Source of the DNA: Inia geoffrensis
Lineage: Eukaryota > Chordata > Mammalia > Artiodactyla > Iniidae
Direction: 5' to 3'
DNA: 64,000 bases
Assembly (NCBI GenBank): GCA_036417435.1
Contig: CM070914.1
Coordinates: 2,232,001 to 2,296,000 of the forward strand
Under the pieces are notes generated by a model. The model saw nothing but the letters and a program-made list of their open reading frames with translations. It was not told the DNA's origin and made no database searches. Positions within the stretch are counted from its first letter, which is position 1; every line of letters starts with the position of its first letter. Made by a program: the position numbers and the translations under genes. This document shows positions 52,580-64,000 of this stretch, one piece after another.

Positions 52580-53964
52580 GTGACGCAGCATGGTAAGATG
52601 CTGACTTTCTCCTGGAGCACAGTGACTTCACGTACGAGGTCTTCTAAGTATTCAAGGCAGAGTGTTTTCTCATGGCAGCTCACCCTCAGGGCCATGACAA
52701 AGACTTCCTGGGGACTTCGGACTCACCACAAATGTGGTCCTGACGGTGCTCCAGCACTCTGGAAATGTAGCAATCCTCCCGGGACAGGCGGTGTGCAGCC
52801 CGTCACTCGGCACGTACAGAGGCCCTCCGATGTACAGACCAGTGGGCCTCCATGTGGTTCAGCCTTCCCACAGGGCTCTGGAGGTACTCAGTGAACTTGG
52901 AAGAAAAATGATGCACAACCGAGGGCCCAGGAGTCCTCCAAAGGGTACTTCCTTTAAAATAAATCCCAACAGCAATGAAGAACTCATGGGGACAGTTGCA
53001 TACCTCCCTTTTTACACGGCTACTCAGGGTCTAACGTGGAGACGTGTTCTCTCATTGTTTCACTTTAGCTCTAGAGACTGTCATGCTCACCACCACCGAG
53101 GCCACGGAAGCACCTTGTTTGGACAGAGCCAATTCATATTTTTCCCCGAAGCATTCTTACAGGGTTGAGAGGCCTGTCAACAGCAGAAAATGTCAGGTAG
53201 TTTCTAGGCAGCGTGAATGGAGCCTTCAAATTGGGAAAACAAGTCTAGTTCCAGCAGGCCCCGATTTCCACGCGCACACTCATCATACGTCCCTCGGGTT
53301 TCTAACAAGTCCAAAGGGAGACAAGGTTACCCAGTGTTTCCTTCCCTGAATCAACTTGTCGAAGTAGGGTTTTGTGCATCATGCGAACTGCCTCAACCAA
53401 GCAACACACTTGGTATATGTGGGGCCGTCTAACTCTTCAAAAGTCTGCAGTGCCACGGGAAGAGCAGGCCTGAAATTGCAGTCAGAACGCACGCTGACTC
53501 TCTCCTGGCGCCAGGGTGAGTTCAGGCAGGAGGTCGTACATGGAATGCGAAGCCCATGGTTTCTCTGAGTGCAGCTCAGACTAGGGTAATGGGTAAAATT
53601 TCGACCTCCGGAGGGACGTGCCAGAACGGTGTTCCTGAACCTCTGTGAGTGCTGGGGTACTTAAGCTGCTCCAAAACAGAGTGCAGTGCGTTTCCCTACA
53701 CTCAGCATACACAGAGTGGCTCCACAGGGCTACGGGACTGGATGTTGCTCAACAGACACAGGTGGGCCTGGGTGTACTTAGTGTACTGTACCTGGCAGTA
53801 ACAGGATGCCCACATGAGACTCCTAGGTGTCTGTAAAATCATACTGCCGTTTAAGATATGCAGAGCAGAGGTCACATGCTCATGGAAAGTGCTGGACACC
53901 TCCGTTCCTACAAGCAAATCAAAGCCTAACCTCCAGGCATGTGTTCATGCTGGGTGCGCATTAA
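52580..53964 (+). repeat. Unit 39, subfamily B, 1385 bp
   Basis: B unit sharing gggacaggcgg with units 4 and 40. Private changes are ctccagcactc, catggggacag, tttagctcta, cgacctccgg, gggtgtactt and gagactcc. Confidence 0.97.
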
Positions 53965-55344
53965 GTGACGCAGCATGGTAAGATGCTGACTTTCTCCTGG
54001 AGCACAGTGACTTCACGTACGAGGTCTTCTAAGTATTCAAGGCAGAGTGTTTTCTCATGGCAGCTCACCCTCAGGGCCATGACAAAGACTTCCTGGGGAC
54101 TTCGGACTCACCACAAATGTGGTCCTGACGGTGCTCCAGGACTCTGGAAATGTAGCAATCCTCCCGGGACAGGCGGTGTGCAGCCCGTCACTCGGCACGT
54201 ACAGAGGCCCTCCGATGTACAGACCAGTGGGCCTCCATGTGGTTCAGCCTTCCCACAGGGCTCTGGAGGTACTCAGTGAACTTGGAAGAAAAATGATGCA
54301 CAACCGAGGGCCCAGGAGTCCTCCAAAGGGTACTTCCTTTAAAATAAATCCCAACAGCAATGAAGAACTCATGGAGACAGTTGCATACCTCCCTTTTTAC
54401 ACGGCTACTCAGGGTCTAACGTGGAGACGTGTTCTCTCATTGTTTCACTTTAGTTCTAGAGACTGTCATGCTCACCACCACCGAGGACACGGAAGCACCT
54501 TGTTTGGACAGAGCCAATTCATATTTTTCCCCGAAGCATTCTTACAGGGTTGAGAGGCCTGTCAACAGCAGAAAATGTCAGGTAGTTTCTAGGCAGCGTG
54601 AATGGAGCCTTCAAATTGGGAAAACAAGTCTAGTTCCAGCAGGCCCCGATTTCCACGCGCACACTCATCATACGTCCCTCGGGTTTCTAACAAGTCCAAA
54701 GGGAGACAAGGTTACCCAGTGTTTCCTTCCCTGAATCAACTTGTCGAAGTAGGGTTTTGTGCATCATGCAAACTGCCTCAACCAAGCAACACACTTGGTA
54801 TATGTGGGGCCGTCTAACTCTTCAAAAGTCTGCAGTGCCACGGGAAGAGCAGGCCTGAAATTGCAGTCAGAACGCACGCTGACTCTCTCCTGGCGCCAGG
54901 GTGAGTTCAGGCAGGAGGTCGTACATGGAATGCGAAGCCCATGGTTTCTCTGAGTGCAGCTCAGACTAGGGTAATGGGTAAAATTTCGACGGCCGGAGGG
55001 ACGTGCCAGAACGGTGTTCCTGAACCTCTGTGAGTGCTGGGGTACTTAATCTGCTCCAAAACAGAGTGCAGTGCGTTTCCCTACACTCAGCATACACAGA
55101 GTGGCTCCACAGGGCTACGGGACTGGATGTTGCTCAACAGACACAGGTGGGCCTGGGAGTACTTAGTGTACTGTACCTGGCAATAACAGGATGCCCACAT
55201 GAGCCTCCTAGGTGTCTGTAAAATCATACTGCCGTTTAAGATATGCAGAGCAGAGGTCACATGCTCATGGAAAGTGCTGGACACCTCCATTCCTACACGC
55301 AAATCAAAGCCTCGAGACATGTGTTCATACTGGGTGCGCATTAA
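53965..55344 (+). repeat. Unit 40, subfamily B, E tail, 1380 bp
   Basis: Close copy of unit 4 at offset 49,742. Differences seen are cttaatctgc and cgagacatg. E tail, followed by a C head. Confidence 0.97.
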
Positions 55345-56724
55345 GTGACGCAGCATGGTAAGATGCTGACTTTCTCCTGGAGCACAGTGACTTCACGTAC
55401 GAGGTCTTCTAAGTATTCAAGACAGAGTGTTTTCTCATGGCAGCTCACCCTCAGGGCCATGACAAAGACTTCCTGGGGACATCGGACTCACCAGAAATGT
55501 GGTCCTGACGGTGCTCCAGGACTCGGGAAATGTAGCTCTCCTCTCGGGACATGCGGTGTGCAGCCCGTCACTCGGCACGTACACAGGTCCTCCGATGTAC
55601 AGACCAGTGGGCCTCCATGTGGCTCAGCCTTCCCACAGGGCTCTGGAGGTACTCAGTGAACTTGGAGGAAAAATGATGCACAACCGATGGCCCAGGAATC
55701 CTCCAAAGGGTACTTCCTTTAAAATAAATCCCAACAGCGATGAAGAACTCATGGAGACAGTTCCATGCCTCCCTTTTTACACGGCTACTCAGGGTCTAAC
55801 GTGGAGACGTGTTCTCTCATTGTTTCACTTTAGTTCTAGAGACTGTCATGCTCACCACCACCGAGCCCTTGGAAGCAACTTCTTTGGACAGAGCCAATTC
55901 ATATTTTTCCCCGAAGCATTCTTACAGGGTTGAGAGGCCTGTCAACAGCAGAAAATGTCAGGTAGTTTCTAGGCAGCGTGAATGGAGCCTTCAAATTGGG
56001 AAAACAAGTCTAGTTCCAGCAGGCCCCGATTTCCACGTGCACACTCATCATATGTCCCTCGGGTTTCTAACAAGTCCAAAGGGAGACAAGGTTACCCAGT
56101 GTTTCCTTCCCTGAATCAACTTGTCGAAGTAGGGTTTTGTGCATCATGCGAACTGCCTCAACCAAGCAACGCACTTGGTATGTGTGGGGCCGTCTAACTC
56201 TTCAAAAGTCTGCAGTGCCACGGGAAGAGCAGGCCTGAAATTGCAGTCAGAACGCACGCTGACTCTCTCCTGGCGCCAGGGTGAGTTCAGGCAGGAGGCC
56301 GTACATGGAATGCGAAGCCCAGGGTTTCTCTGAGTGCAGCTCAGACTAGGGTAATGGGTAAAATTTCGACGGCCTGAGGGACGTGCCAGCACGGTATTCC
56401 TGAACCTCTGTGAGTGCTGGGGTACTTAAGCTGCTCCAAAACAGAGTGCAGTGCGTTTCCTTACACTCAGCATACACAGAGTGGCTCCAAAGGGCTACGG
56501 GACTGGATGTTGCTCAACAGACACAGGTGGGCCTGGGAGTACTAACTGTACCTGGCAGTAACAGGATGCCCACATGAACCTTCTAGGTGTCTGTAAAATC
56601 ATACTGCTATTTAAGATATGCAGAGCAGAGGTCACATGCTCATGGAAAGTGCTGGACACCTCCGTTCCTACAAGCAAATCAAAGCCTAACCTCCAGGCAT
56701 GTGTTTATGCTGGGTGCGCATTAA
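55345..56724 (+). repeat. Unit 41, C with A1 tail, 1380 bp
   Basis: C body copying unit 5 up to about 56160. It then changes to A1 marks (ggtatgtgtgg, gaggccgtac, cacggtattcc, actaactgtacc). Confidence 0.96.
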
Positions 56725-58110
56725 GTGACGAAGCATGGTAAAACGCTGATTTTCTCCTGGAGCACACTGACTTCACGTACGAGGTCTTCTAAGTATTCAA
56801 GGCAGAGTGTTTTCTCATGGAAGCTCACCCTCAGGGCCATGACAAAGACTTCCTGGGGACATCGGACTCACCAGAAATGTGGTCCTGACGGTGCTCCAGG
56901 ACTCTGGAAATGTAGCTCTCCTCTCGGGACATGCGGTGTGCAGCCCGTCACTCGGCACGTACACAGGCCCTCCGATGTACAGACCAGAGGGCCTCCATGT
57001 GGTTCAGCCTTCCAACAGGGCTCTGGAGGTACTCAGTGAACTTGGAGGAAAAATGATGCACAACCGAGGGCCCTAGGAGTCCTCCAAAGGGTCCTTCCTT
57101 TAAAATAAAACCCAACAGCGATGAAGAACTCATGGAGACAGTTGCATGCCTCCATTTTTCCACGGCTACTCAGGGTCTAACGTGGAGACGTGTTCTCTCA
57201 TTGTTTCACTTTAGTTCTAGAGACTGTCATGCTAACCACCACCGAGGCCATGGAAGCACCTTGTTTGGACAGAGCCAATTCATATTTTTCCCCGAAGCAT
57301 TCTTACAGGGCTGAGAGGCCTGTCAACAGCAGAGAATGTCAGGTAGTTTCTAGGCAGCATGAATGGAGCCTTCAAATTGAGAAAACAAGTCTAGTTCCAG
57401 CAGGCCCCGATTTCCACGGGCACACTCATCCTACGTCCCTCGGGTTTCTAACAAGTCCAAAGGGAGACAAGGTTACTCAGTGTTTCCTTCCCTGAATCAA
57501 ATTGTCGAAGTAGGGTTTTGTGCATCATGCACACTGCCTCAACCAAGCAACTCACTTGGTATGTGTGGGGCCGTCTAACTCTTCAAAAGTCTGCAGTGCC
57601 ACGGGAAGAGCAGGCCTGAAATTGCAGTCAGAACGCACGCTGACTCTCTCCTGGCGCCAGGGTGAGTTCAGGCAGGAGGCCGTACATGGAATGCGAAGCC
57701 CAGGGTTTCTCTGAGTGCAGCTCAGACTAGGGTAATGGGTAAAATTTCGACGGCCTGAGGGACGTGCCAGCACGGTGTTCCTGAACCTCTGTGAGTGCTG
57801 GGGTACTTAAGCTGCTCCAAAACAGAGTGCAGTGCGTTTCCCTACACTCAGCATACACAGAGTGGCTCCAAAGGGCTACGGGACTGGATGTTGCTCAACA
57901 GACACAGGTGGGCCTGGGAGTACTTAGTGTACTGTACCTGGCAGTAACAGGATGCCCACATTAGCCTCCTAGGTGTCTGTAAAATCATACTGCCGTTTAA
58001 GATATGGAGAGCAGAGGTCACATGCTCATGGAAAGTGCTGGACACCTCCGTTCCTACAAGCAAATCAAAGCCTAACCTCCAGGCATGTGTTCATGCTGGG
58101 TGCGCATTAA
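56725..58110 (+). repeat. Unit 42, A1 with B tail, 1386 bp
   Basis: Copy of unit 36 at offset 8296 (gaccagaggg, ggttactcag) without its 1-bp deletion. It turns to a B tail at cacggtgttcc, which is where it joins the second copy of the 12-unit duplication. Confidence 0.96.
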
Positions 58111-59490
58111 GTGACGCAGCATGGTAAGATGCTGACTTTCTCCTGGAGCACAGTGACTTCACGTACGAGGTCTTCTAAGTATTCAAGGCAGAGTGTTTTC
58201 TCATGGCAGCTCACACTCAGGGCCATGACAAAGACTTCCTGGGGACTTCGGAGTCACCACAAATGTGGTCCTGACGGTGCTCCAGGACTCTGGAAATGTA
58301 GCAATCCTCCCGGGACATGCGGTGTGCAGCCCGTCACTCGGCACGTACAGAGGCCCTCCGATGTACAGACCAGTGGGCCTCCATGTGGTTCAGCCTTCCC
58401 ACAGGGCTCTGGAGGTACTCAGTGAACTTGGAAGAAAAATGATGCACAACCGAGGGCCCAGGAGTCCTCCAAAGGGTACTTCCTTTAAAATAAATCCCAA
58501 CAGCGATGAAGAACTCATGGAGACAGTTGCATGCCTCCCTTTTTACACGGCTACTCAGGGTCTAACGTGGAGACGTGTTCTCTCATTGTTTCACTTTAGT
58601 TCTAGAGACTGTCATGCTCACCACCACCGAGGCCACGGAAGCACCTTGTTTGGACAGAGCCAATTCATATTTTTCCCCGAAGCATTCTTACAGGGTTGAG
58701 AGGCCTGTCAACAGCAGAAAATGTCAGGTAGTTTCTAGGCAGCGTGAATGGAGCCTTCAAATTGGGAAAACAAGTCTAGTTCCAGCAGGCCCCGATTTCC
58801 ACGCGCACACTCATCATACGTCCCTCGGGTTTCTAACAAGTCCAAAGGGAGACAAGGTTACCCAGTGTTTCCTTCCCTGAATCAACTTGTCGAAGTAGGG
58901 TTTTGTGCATCATGCGAACTGCCTCAACCAAGCAACGCACTTGGTATATGTGGGGCCGTCTAACTCTTCAAAAGTCTGCAGTGCCACGGGAAGAGCAGGC
59001 CTGAAATTGCAGTCAGAACGCACGCTGACTCTCTCCTGGCGCCAGGGTGAGTTCAGGCAGGAGGTCGTACATGGAATGCGAAGCCCATGGTTTCTCTGAG
59101 TGCAGCTCAGACTAGGGTAATGGGTAAAATTTCGACGGCCTGAGGGACGTGCCAGAACGGTGTTCCTGAACCTCTGTGAGTGCTGGGGTACTTAAGCTGC
59201 TCCAAAACAGAGTGCAGTGCGTTTCCCTACACTCAGCATACACAGAGTGGCTCCACAGGGCTACGGGACTGGATGTTGCTCAACAGACACAGGTGGGCCT
59301 GGGAGTACTTAGTGTACTGTACCTGGCAATAACAGGATGCCCACATGAGCCTCCTAGGTGTCTGTAAAATCATACTGCCGTTTAAGATATGCAGAGCAGA
59401 GGTCACATGCTCATGGAAAGTGCTGGACACCTCCATTCCTACACGCAAATCAAAGCCTCGAGGCATGTGTTCATACTGGGTGCGCATTAA
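58111..59490 (+). repeat. Unit 43, subfamily B, E tail, 1380 bp
   Basis: Copy of unit 31 at offset 16,590, including tcacactcagg and cggagtcacc. No difference found by eye. Confidence 0.97.
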
Positions 59491-60875
59491 GTGACGCAGC
59501 ATGGTAAGATGCTGACTTTCTCCTGGAGCACAGTGACTTCACGTACGAGGTCTTCTAAGTATTCAAGACAGAGTGTTTTCTCATGGCAGCTCACCCTCAG
59601 GGCCATGACAAAGACTTCCTGGGGACATCGGACTCACCAGAAATGTGGTCCTGACGGTGCTCCAGGACTCGGGAAATGTAGCTCTCCTCTCGGGACATGC
59701 GGTGTGCAGTCCGTCACTCGGCACGTACACAGGTCCTCCGATGTACAGACCAGTGGGCCTCCATGTGGCTCAGCCTTCCCACAGGGCTCTGGAGGTACTC
59801 AGTGAACTTGGAGGAAAAATGATGCACAACCGATGGCCCAGGAATCCTCCAAAGGGTACTTCCTTTAAAATAAATCCCAACAGCGATGAAGAACTCATGG
59901 AGACAGTTCCATGCCTCCCTTTTTACACGGCTACTCAGGGTCTAACGTGGAGACGTGTTCTCTCATTGTTTCACTTTAGTTCTAGAGACTGTCATGCTCA
60001 CCACCACCGAGGCCTTGGAAGCAACTTCTTTGGACAGAGCCAATCCATATTTTTCCCCGAAGCATTCTTACAGGGTTGAGAGGCCTGTCAACAGCAGAGA
60101 ATGTCAGGTAGTTTCTAGGCAGCGTGAATGGAGCCTTCAAATTGGGAAAACAAGTCTAGTTCCAGCAGGCCCCGATTTCCACGTGCACACTCATCATATG
60201 TCCCTCGGGTTTCTAACAAGTCCAAAGGGAGACAAGGTTACCCAGTGTTTCCTTCCCTGAATCAACTTGTCGAAGTAGGGTTTTGTGCATCATGCGAACT
60301 GCCTCAACCAAGCAACGCACTTGGTATATGTGGGGCCGTCTAACTCTTCAAAAGTCTGCACTGCCACGGGAAGAGCAGGCCTGAAATTGCAGTCAGAACG
60401 CACGCTGACTCTCTCCTGGCGCCAGGGTGAGTTCAGGCAGGAGGTCGTACATGGAATGCGAAGCCCATGGTTTCTCTGAGTGCAGCTCAGACTAGGGTAA
60501 TGGGTAAAATTTCGACGGCCTGAGGGACGTTCCAGAACGGTGTTCCTGAACCTCTGTGAGTACTGGGGTACTTAAGCTGCTCCAAAACAGAGTGCAGTGC
60601 GTTTCCCTACACTCAGCATACACAGAGTGGCTCCAAAGTGCTACGGGACTGGATGTTGCTCAACAGACACAGGTGGGCCTGGGAGTACTTAGTGTACTGT
60701 ACCTGGCAGTAACAGGATGCCCACATGAGCCTCCTAGGTTTCTGTAAAATCATACTGCCGTTTAAGATATGGAGAGCAGAGGTCACATGCTCATGGAAAG
60801 TGCTGGACACCTCCGTTCCTACAAGCAAATCAAAGCCTAACCTTCAGGCATGTGTTTATGCTGGGTGCGCATTAA
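59491..60875 (+). repeat. Unit 44, subfamily C, 1385 bp
   Basis: Copy of unit 32 at offset 16,590, including gcagtccgtc and gccaatccat. No difference found by eye. Confidence 0.97.
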
Positions 60876-62256
60876 GTGACGAAGCATGGTAAAACGCTGA
60901 CTTTCTCCTGGAGCACACTGACTTCACGTACGAGGTCTTCTAAGTATTCAAGGCAGAGTGTTTTCTCATGGCAGCTCACCCTCAGGGCCATGACAAAGAC
61001 TTCCTGGGGACATCGGACTCACCAGAAATGTGGTCCTGACGGTTCTCCAGGACTCTGGAAATGTAGCTCTCCTCTCGGGACATGCGGTGTGCAGCCCGTC
61101 ACTCGGCACGTACACAGGCCCTCCGATGTACAGACCAGTGGGCCTCCATGTGGTTCAGCCTTCCAACAGGGCTCTGGAGGTACTCAGTGAACTTGGAGGA
61201 AAAATGATGCACAACCGAGGGCCCTAGGAGTCCTCCAAAGGGTCCTTCCTTTAAAATAAAACCCAACAGCGATGAAGAACTCATGGAGACAGTTGCATGC
61301 CTCCATTTTTCCACGGCTACTCAGGGTCTAACGTGGAGACGTGTTCTCTCATTGTTTCACTTTAGTTCTAGAGACTGTCATGCTCACCACCACCGAGGCC
61401 ATGGAAGCACCTTGTTTGGACAGAGCCAATTCATATTTTTCCCCGAAGTATTCTTACAGGGCTGAGAGGCCTGTCAACAGCAGAGAATGTCAGGTAGTTT
61501 CTAGGCAGCATGAATGGAGCCTTCAAATTGAGAAAACAAGTCTAGTTCCAGCAGGCCCCGATTTCCACGGGCACACTCATCCTACGTCCCTCGGGTTTCT
61601 AACAAGTCCAAAGGGAGACAAGGTTACCCAGTGTTTCCTTCCCTGAATCAACTTGTCGAAGTAGGGTTTTGTGCATCATGCACACTGCCTCAACCAAGGA
61701 ACGCATTTGGTATGTGTGGGGCCGTCTAACTCTTCAAAAGTCTGCAGTGCCACGGGAAGAGCAGGCCTGAAATTGCAATCAGAACGCACGCTGACTCTCT
61801 CCTGGCGCCAGGGTGAGTTCAGGCAGGAGGTCGTACATGGAATGCGAAGCCGAAGGTTTCTCTGAGTGCAGCTCAGACTAGGGTAATGGGTACAATTTCG
61901 ACGGCCTGAGGGACGTGCCAGAACGGTGTTCCTGAACCTCTGTGAGTGCTGGGTTACTTAACCTGCTCCAAAACAGTGTGCAGTGCGTTTCTCTACACTC
62001 AGCATACACAGACTGGCTCCAAAGGGCTACGGGACTGGATGTTGCTCAACAGACACAGGTGGGCCTGGGAGTACTAACTGTACCTGGCAGTAACAGGATG
62101 CCCACATGAACCTTCTAGGTGTCTGTAAAATCATACTGCTATTTAAGATATGCAGAGCAGAGGTCACATGCTCATGGAAAGTGCTGGACACCTCCGTTCC
62201 TACAAGCAAATCAAAGCCTAACCTCCAGGCATGTGTTTATGCTGGGTGCGCATTAA
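60876..62256 (+). repeat. Unit 45, subfamily A3, 1381 bp
   Basis: Copy of unit 33 at offset 16,590, including ggttctccagg, caaggaacgc and gggttactta. No difference found by eye. Confidence 0.97.
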
Positions 62257-63637
62257 GTGACGAAGCATGGTAAAACGCTGATTTTCTCCTGGAGCACACT
62301 GACTTCACGTACGAGGTCTTCTAAGTATTCAAGGCAGAGTGTTTTCTCATGGCAGCTCACCCTCAGGGCCATGACAAAGACTTCCTGGGGACATCGGACT
62401 CACCAGAAATGTGGTCCTGACGGTGCTCCAGGACTCTGGAAATGTAGCTCTCCTCTCGGGACATGCGGTGTGCAGCCCGTCACTCGGCACGTACACAGGC
62501 CCTCCGATGTACAGACCAGTGGGCCTCCATGTGGTTCAGCCTTCCAACAGGGCTCTGGAGGTACTCAGTGAACTTGGAGGAAAAATGATGCACAACGGAG
62601 GGCCCTAGGAGTCCTCCAAAGGGTCCTTCCTTTAAAATAAAACCCAACAGCGATGAAGAACTCATGGAGACAGTTGCATGCCTCCATTTTTCCACGGCTA
62701 CTCAGGGTCTAACGTGGAGACGTGTTCTCTCATTGTTTCACTTTAGTTCTAGAGACTGTCATGCTCACCACCACCGAGGCCATGGAAGCACCTTGTTTGG
62801 ACAGAGCCAATTCATATTTTTCCCCGAAGCATTCTTACAGGGCTGAGAGGCCTGTCAACAGCAGAGAATGTCAGGTAGTTTCTAGGCAGCATGAATGGAG
62901 CCTTCAAATTGAGAAAACAAGTCTAGTTCCAGCAGGCCCCGATTTCCACGGGCACACTCATCCTACGTCCCTCGGGTTTCTAACAAGTCCAAAGGGAGAC
63001 AAGGTTACCCAGTGTTTCCTTCCCTGAATCAACTTGTCGAAGTAGGGTTTTGTGCATCATGCACACTGCCTCAACCAAGCAACGCATTTGGTATGTGTGG
63101 GGCCGTCTAACTCTTCAAAAGTCTGCAGTGCCACGGGAAGAGCAGGCCTGAAATTGCAATCAGAACGCTCGCTGACTCTCTCCTGGCGCCCGGGTGAGTT
63201 CAGGCAGGAGGTCGTACATGGAATGCGAAGCCCAAGGTTTCTCTGAGTGCAGCTCAGACTAGGGTAATGGGTACAATTTCGACGGCCTGAGGGACGTTCC
63301 AGAACGGTGTTCCTGAACCTCTGTGAGTGCTAGGGTACTTAAGCTGCTGCAAAACAGTGTGCAGTGCGTTTCCCTACACTCAGCATACACAGACTGGCTC
63401 CAAAGGGCTACGGGACTGGATGTTGCTCAACAGACACAGGTGGGCCTGGGAGTACTAACTGTACCTGGCAGTAACTGGATGCCCACATGAACCTTCTAGG
63501 TGTCTGTAAAATCATACTGCTATTTAAGATATGCAGAGCAGAGGTCACATGCTCATGGAAAGTGCTGGACACCTCCGTTCCTACAAGCAAATCAAAGCCT
63601 AACCTTCAGGCATGTGTTTATGCTGGGTGCGCATTAA
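62257..63637 (+). repeat. Unit 46, subfamily A3, 1381 bp
   Basis: Copy of unit 34 at offset 16,590, with c at 62278 where unit 34 has t at 45688. Confidence 0.97.
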
Positions 63638-64000
63638 GTGACGAAGCATCGTAAAACGCTGACTTTCTCCTGGAGCACACTGACTTCACGTACGAGGTCT
63701 GCTACGTATTCAAGGCAGAGTGTTTTCTCATGGCAGCTCACCCTCAGGGCCATGACAAAGACTTCCTGGGGACATCGGACTCACCAGGAATGTGGTCCTG
63801 ACGGTGCTCCAGGACTCTGGAAATGTAGCTCTCCTCTCGGGACATGCAGTGTGCAGCCCGTCACTCGGCACGTACACAGGCCCTCCGATGTACAGACCAG
63901 TGGGCCTCCATGTGGTTCAGCCATCCAACAGGGCTCTGGAGGTACTCAGTGAACTTGGAGGAAAAATGATGCACAACCGAGGGCCCTAGGAGTCCTCCAA
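63638..64000 (+). repeat. Partial unit 47 (5' part), subfamily A2
   Basis: First 363 bp of a unit cut by the right edge. It shares catcgtaaaa, gtctgctacg, ccaggaatg and gccatccaac with unit 35, so the 12-unit duplication continues beyond the window. Confidence 0.97.

Larger units (their letters stand above)
1..64000 (+). repeat. Tandem satellite/macrosatellite array, unit about 1.38 kb
   Basis: The same sequence recurs head to tail from edge to edge. Units are phased here on an arbitrary anchor, gtgacg(a/c)agca, first seen at 76. Anchor spacings take only the values 1378, 1379, 1380, 1381, 1385 and 1386. Subfamily marks: A has gacgaagca, ccaacaggg, ccctaggag and actaactgtacc. B has gacgcagca, gacttcgg, gcaatcctcccggg and ggcccaggag. 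C has gactcggg, acaggtcctcc and gatggcccagg. D has cattgtgacg, gtataaacc and aaagagttcc. A1 is A with catggaagctc; A2 is A with tacgtattc; A3 is A with taagtattc and catggcagctc. Tails also vary: actaactgtacc (A), a TGTAC duplication (B), acctagtgtacc (D), and a shortened cctcgagg tail (E). No gene is supported anywhere inside. The family is not recognised; a vertebrate satellite is my inference. Confidence 0.98.
57704..64000 (+). repeat. 12-unit block duplication, copy 2
   Basis: Second visible copy of 41114-47410. It is joined on its left to the 3' part of unit 42, an A1 copy, whereas copy 1 is joined to a D/B chimera. The two copies therefore sit in different left contexts. Confidence 0.93.

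Noticed and set aside
1..64000. CRISPR array or bacterial repeat locus
   Set aside because: Unit length is about 1.38 kb with no short direct repeats and unique spacers, and no cas-like genes.
1..64000. Ribosomal RNA gene array or 5S/U2-type RNA gene cluster
   Set aside because: No rRNA, 5S, tRNA or snRNA sequence words recognised in the unit, and no pol III box pair that I could support.
1..64000. Assignment to bovid satellite I or human SST1/NBL2
   Set aside because: Unit length is similar, but I cannot recall either sequence well enough to align, and SST1/NBL2 is more GC-rich than this unit. Left open rather than named.
1..64000. CTCF sites as in DXZ4-type macrosatellites
   Set aside because: No stretch close to the CTCF core consensus was found by eye in the unit.

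Overview
The whole 64 kb window is one uninterrupted head-to-tail tandem array of a repeat unit of about 1.38 kb. I count 46 complete units plus a 75-bp tail at the left edge and a 363-bp start at the right edge. Every unit lies in the same orientation. I see no unique sequence, inserted transposon, RNA gene, CRISPR array or credible protein-coding gene. Both edges are inside the array, so its full length and flanks are unknown.

This looks like a satellite or macrosatellite block from a large eukaryotic genome, most plausibly a vertebrate and perhaps a mammal. The reasons are the long unit, G+C near one half, CpG below expectation (about 39 per unit by hand count), no bacterial gene organisation and no ribosome-binding sites. 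I do not recognise the family. Known satellites with units near 1.4 kb, such as bovid satellite I (1.715) and human SST1/NBL2, are the first to compare, but I cannot confirm either.

Units fall into four interleaved subfamilies, called A, B, C and D here, differing by roughly 4% between A and B by eye. Unit lengths run from 1378 to 1386 bp and are fully explained by a few shared or private indels. Layout: A then mixed A/C, B and C (1-9745); a D-rich part (9746-15264); a run of A units (15265-23550); alternating B and A (23551-34605); a diverse stretch with many private changes (34606-41520); then B, C and A units in longer-range copies (41521-64000). Several units are chimeras that switch subfamily at a definable point.

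Multi-unit blocks are duplicated on top of the single-unit array. The largest visible one pairs 41114-47410 with 57704-64000, offset 16,590 bp (12 units), and I found one mismatch in 6.3 kb. Smaller duplications have offsets of 1,385, 2,765, 4,138, 4,143, 8,296 and 49,742 bp. This fits repeated unequal crossover or gene conversion in a young, actively homogenising array. No genes work together here; the biology is the structure and evolution of the repeat, with possible but unproven transcription from it.
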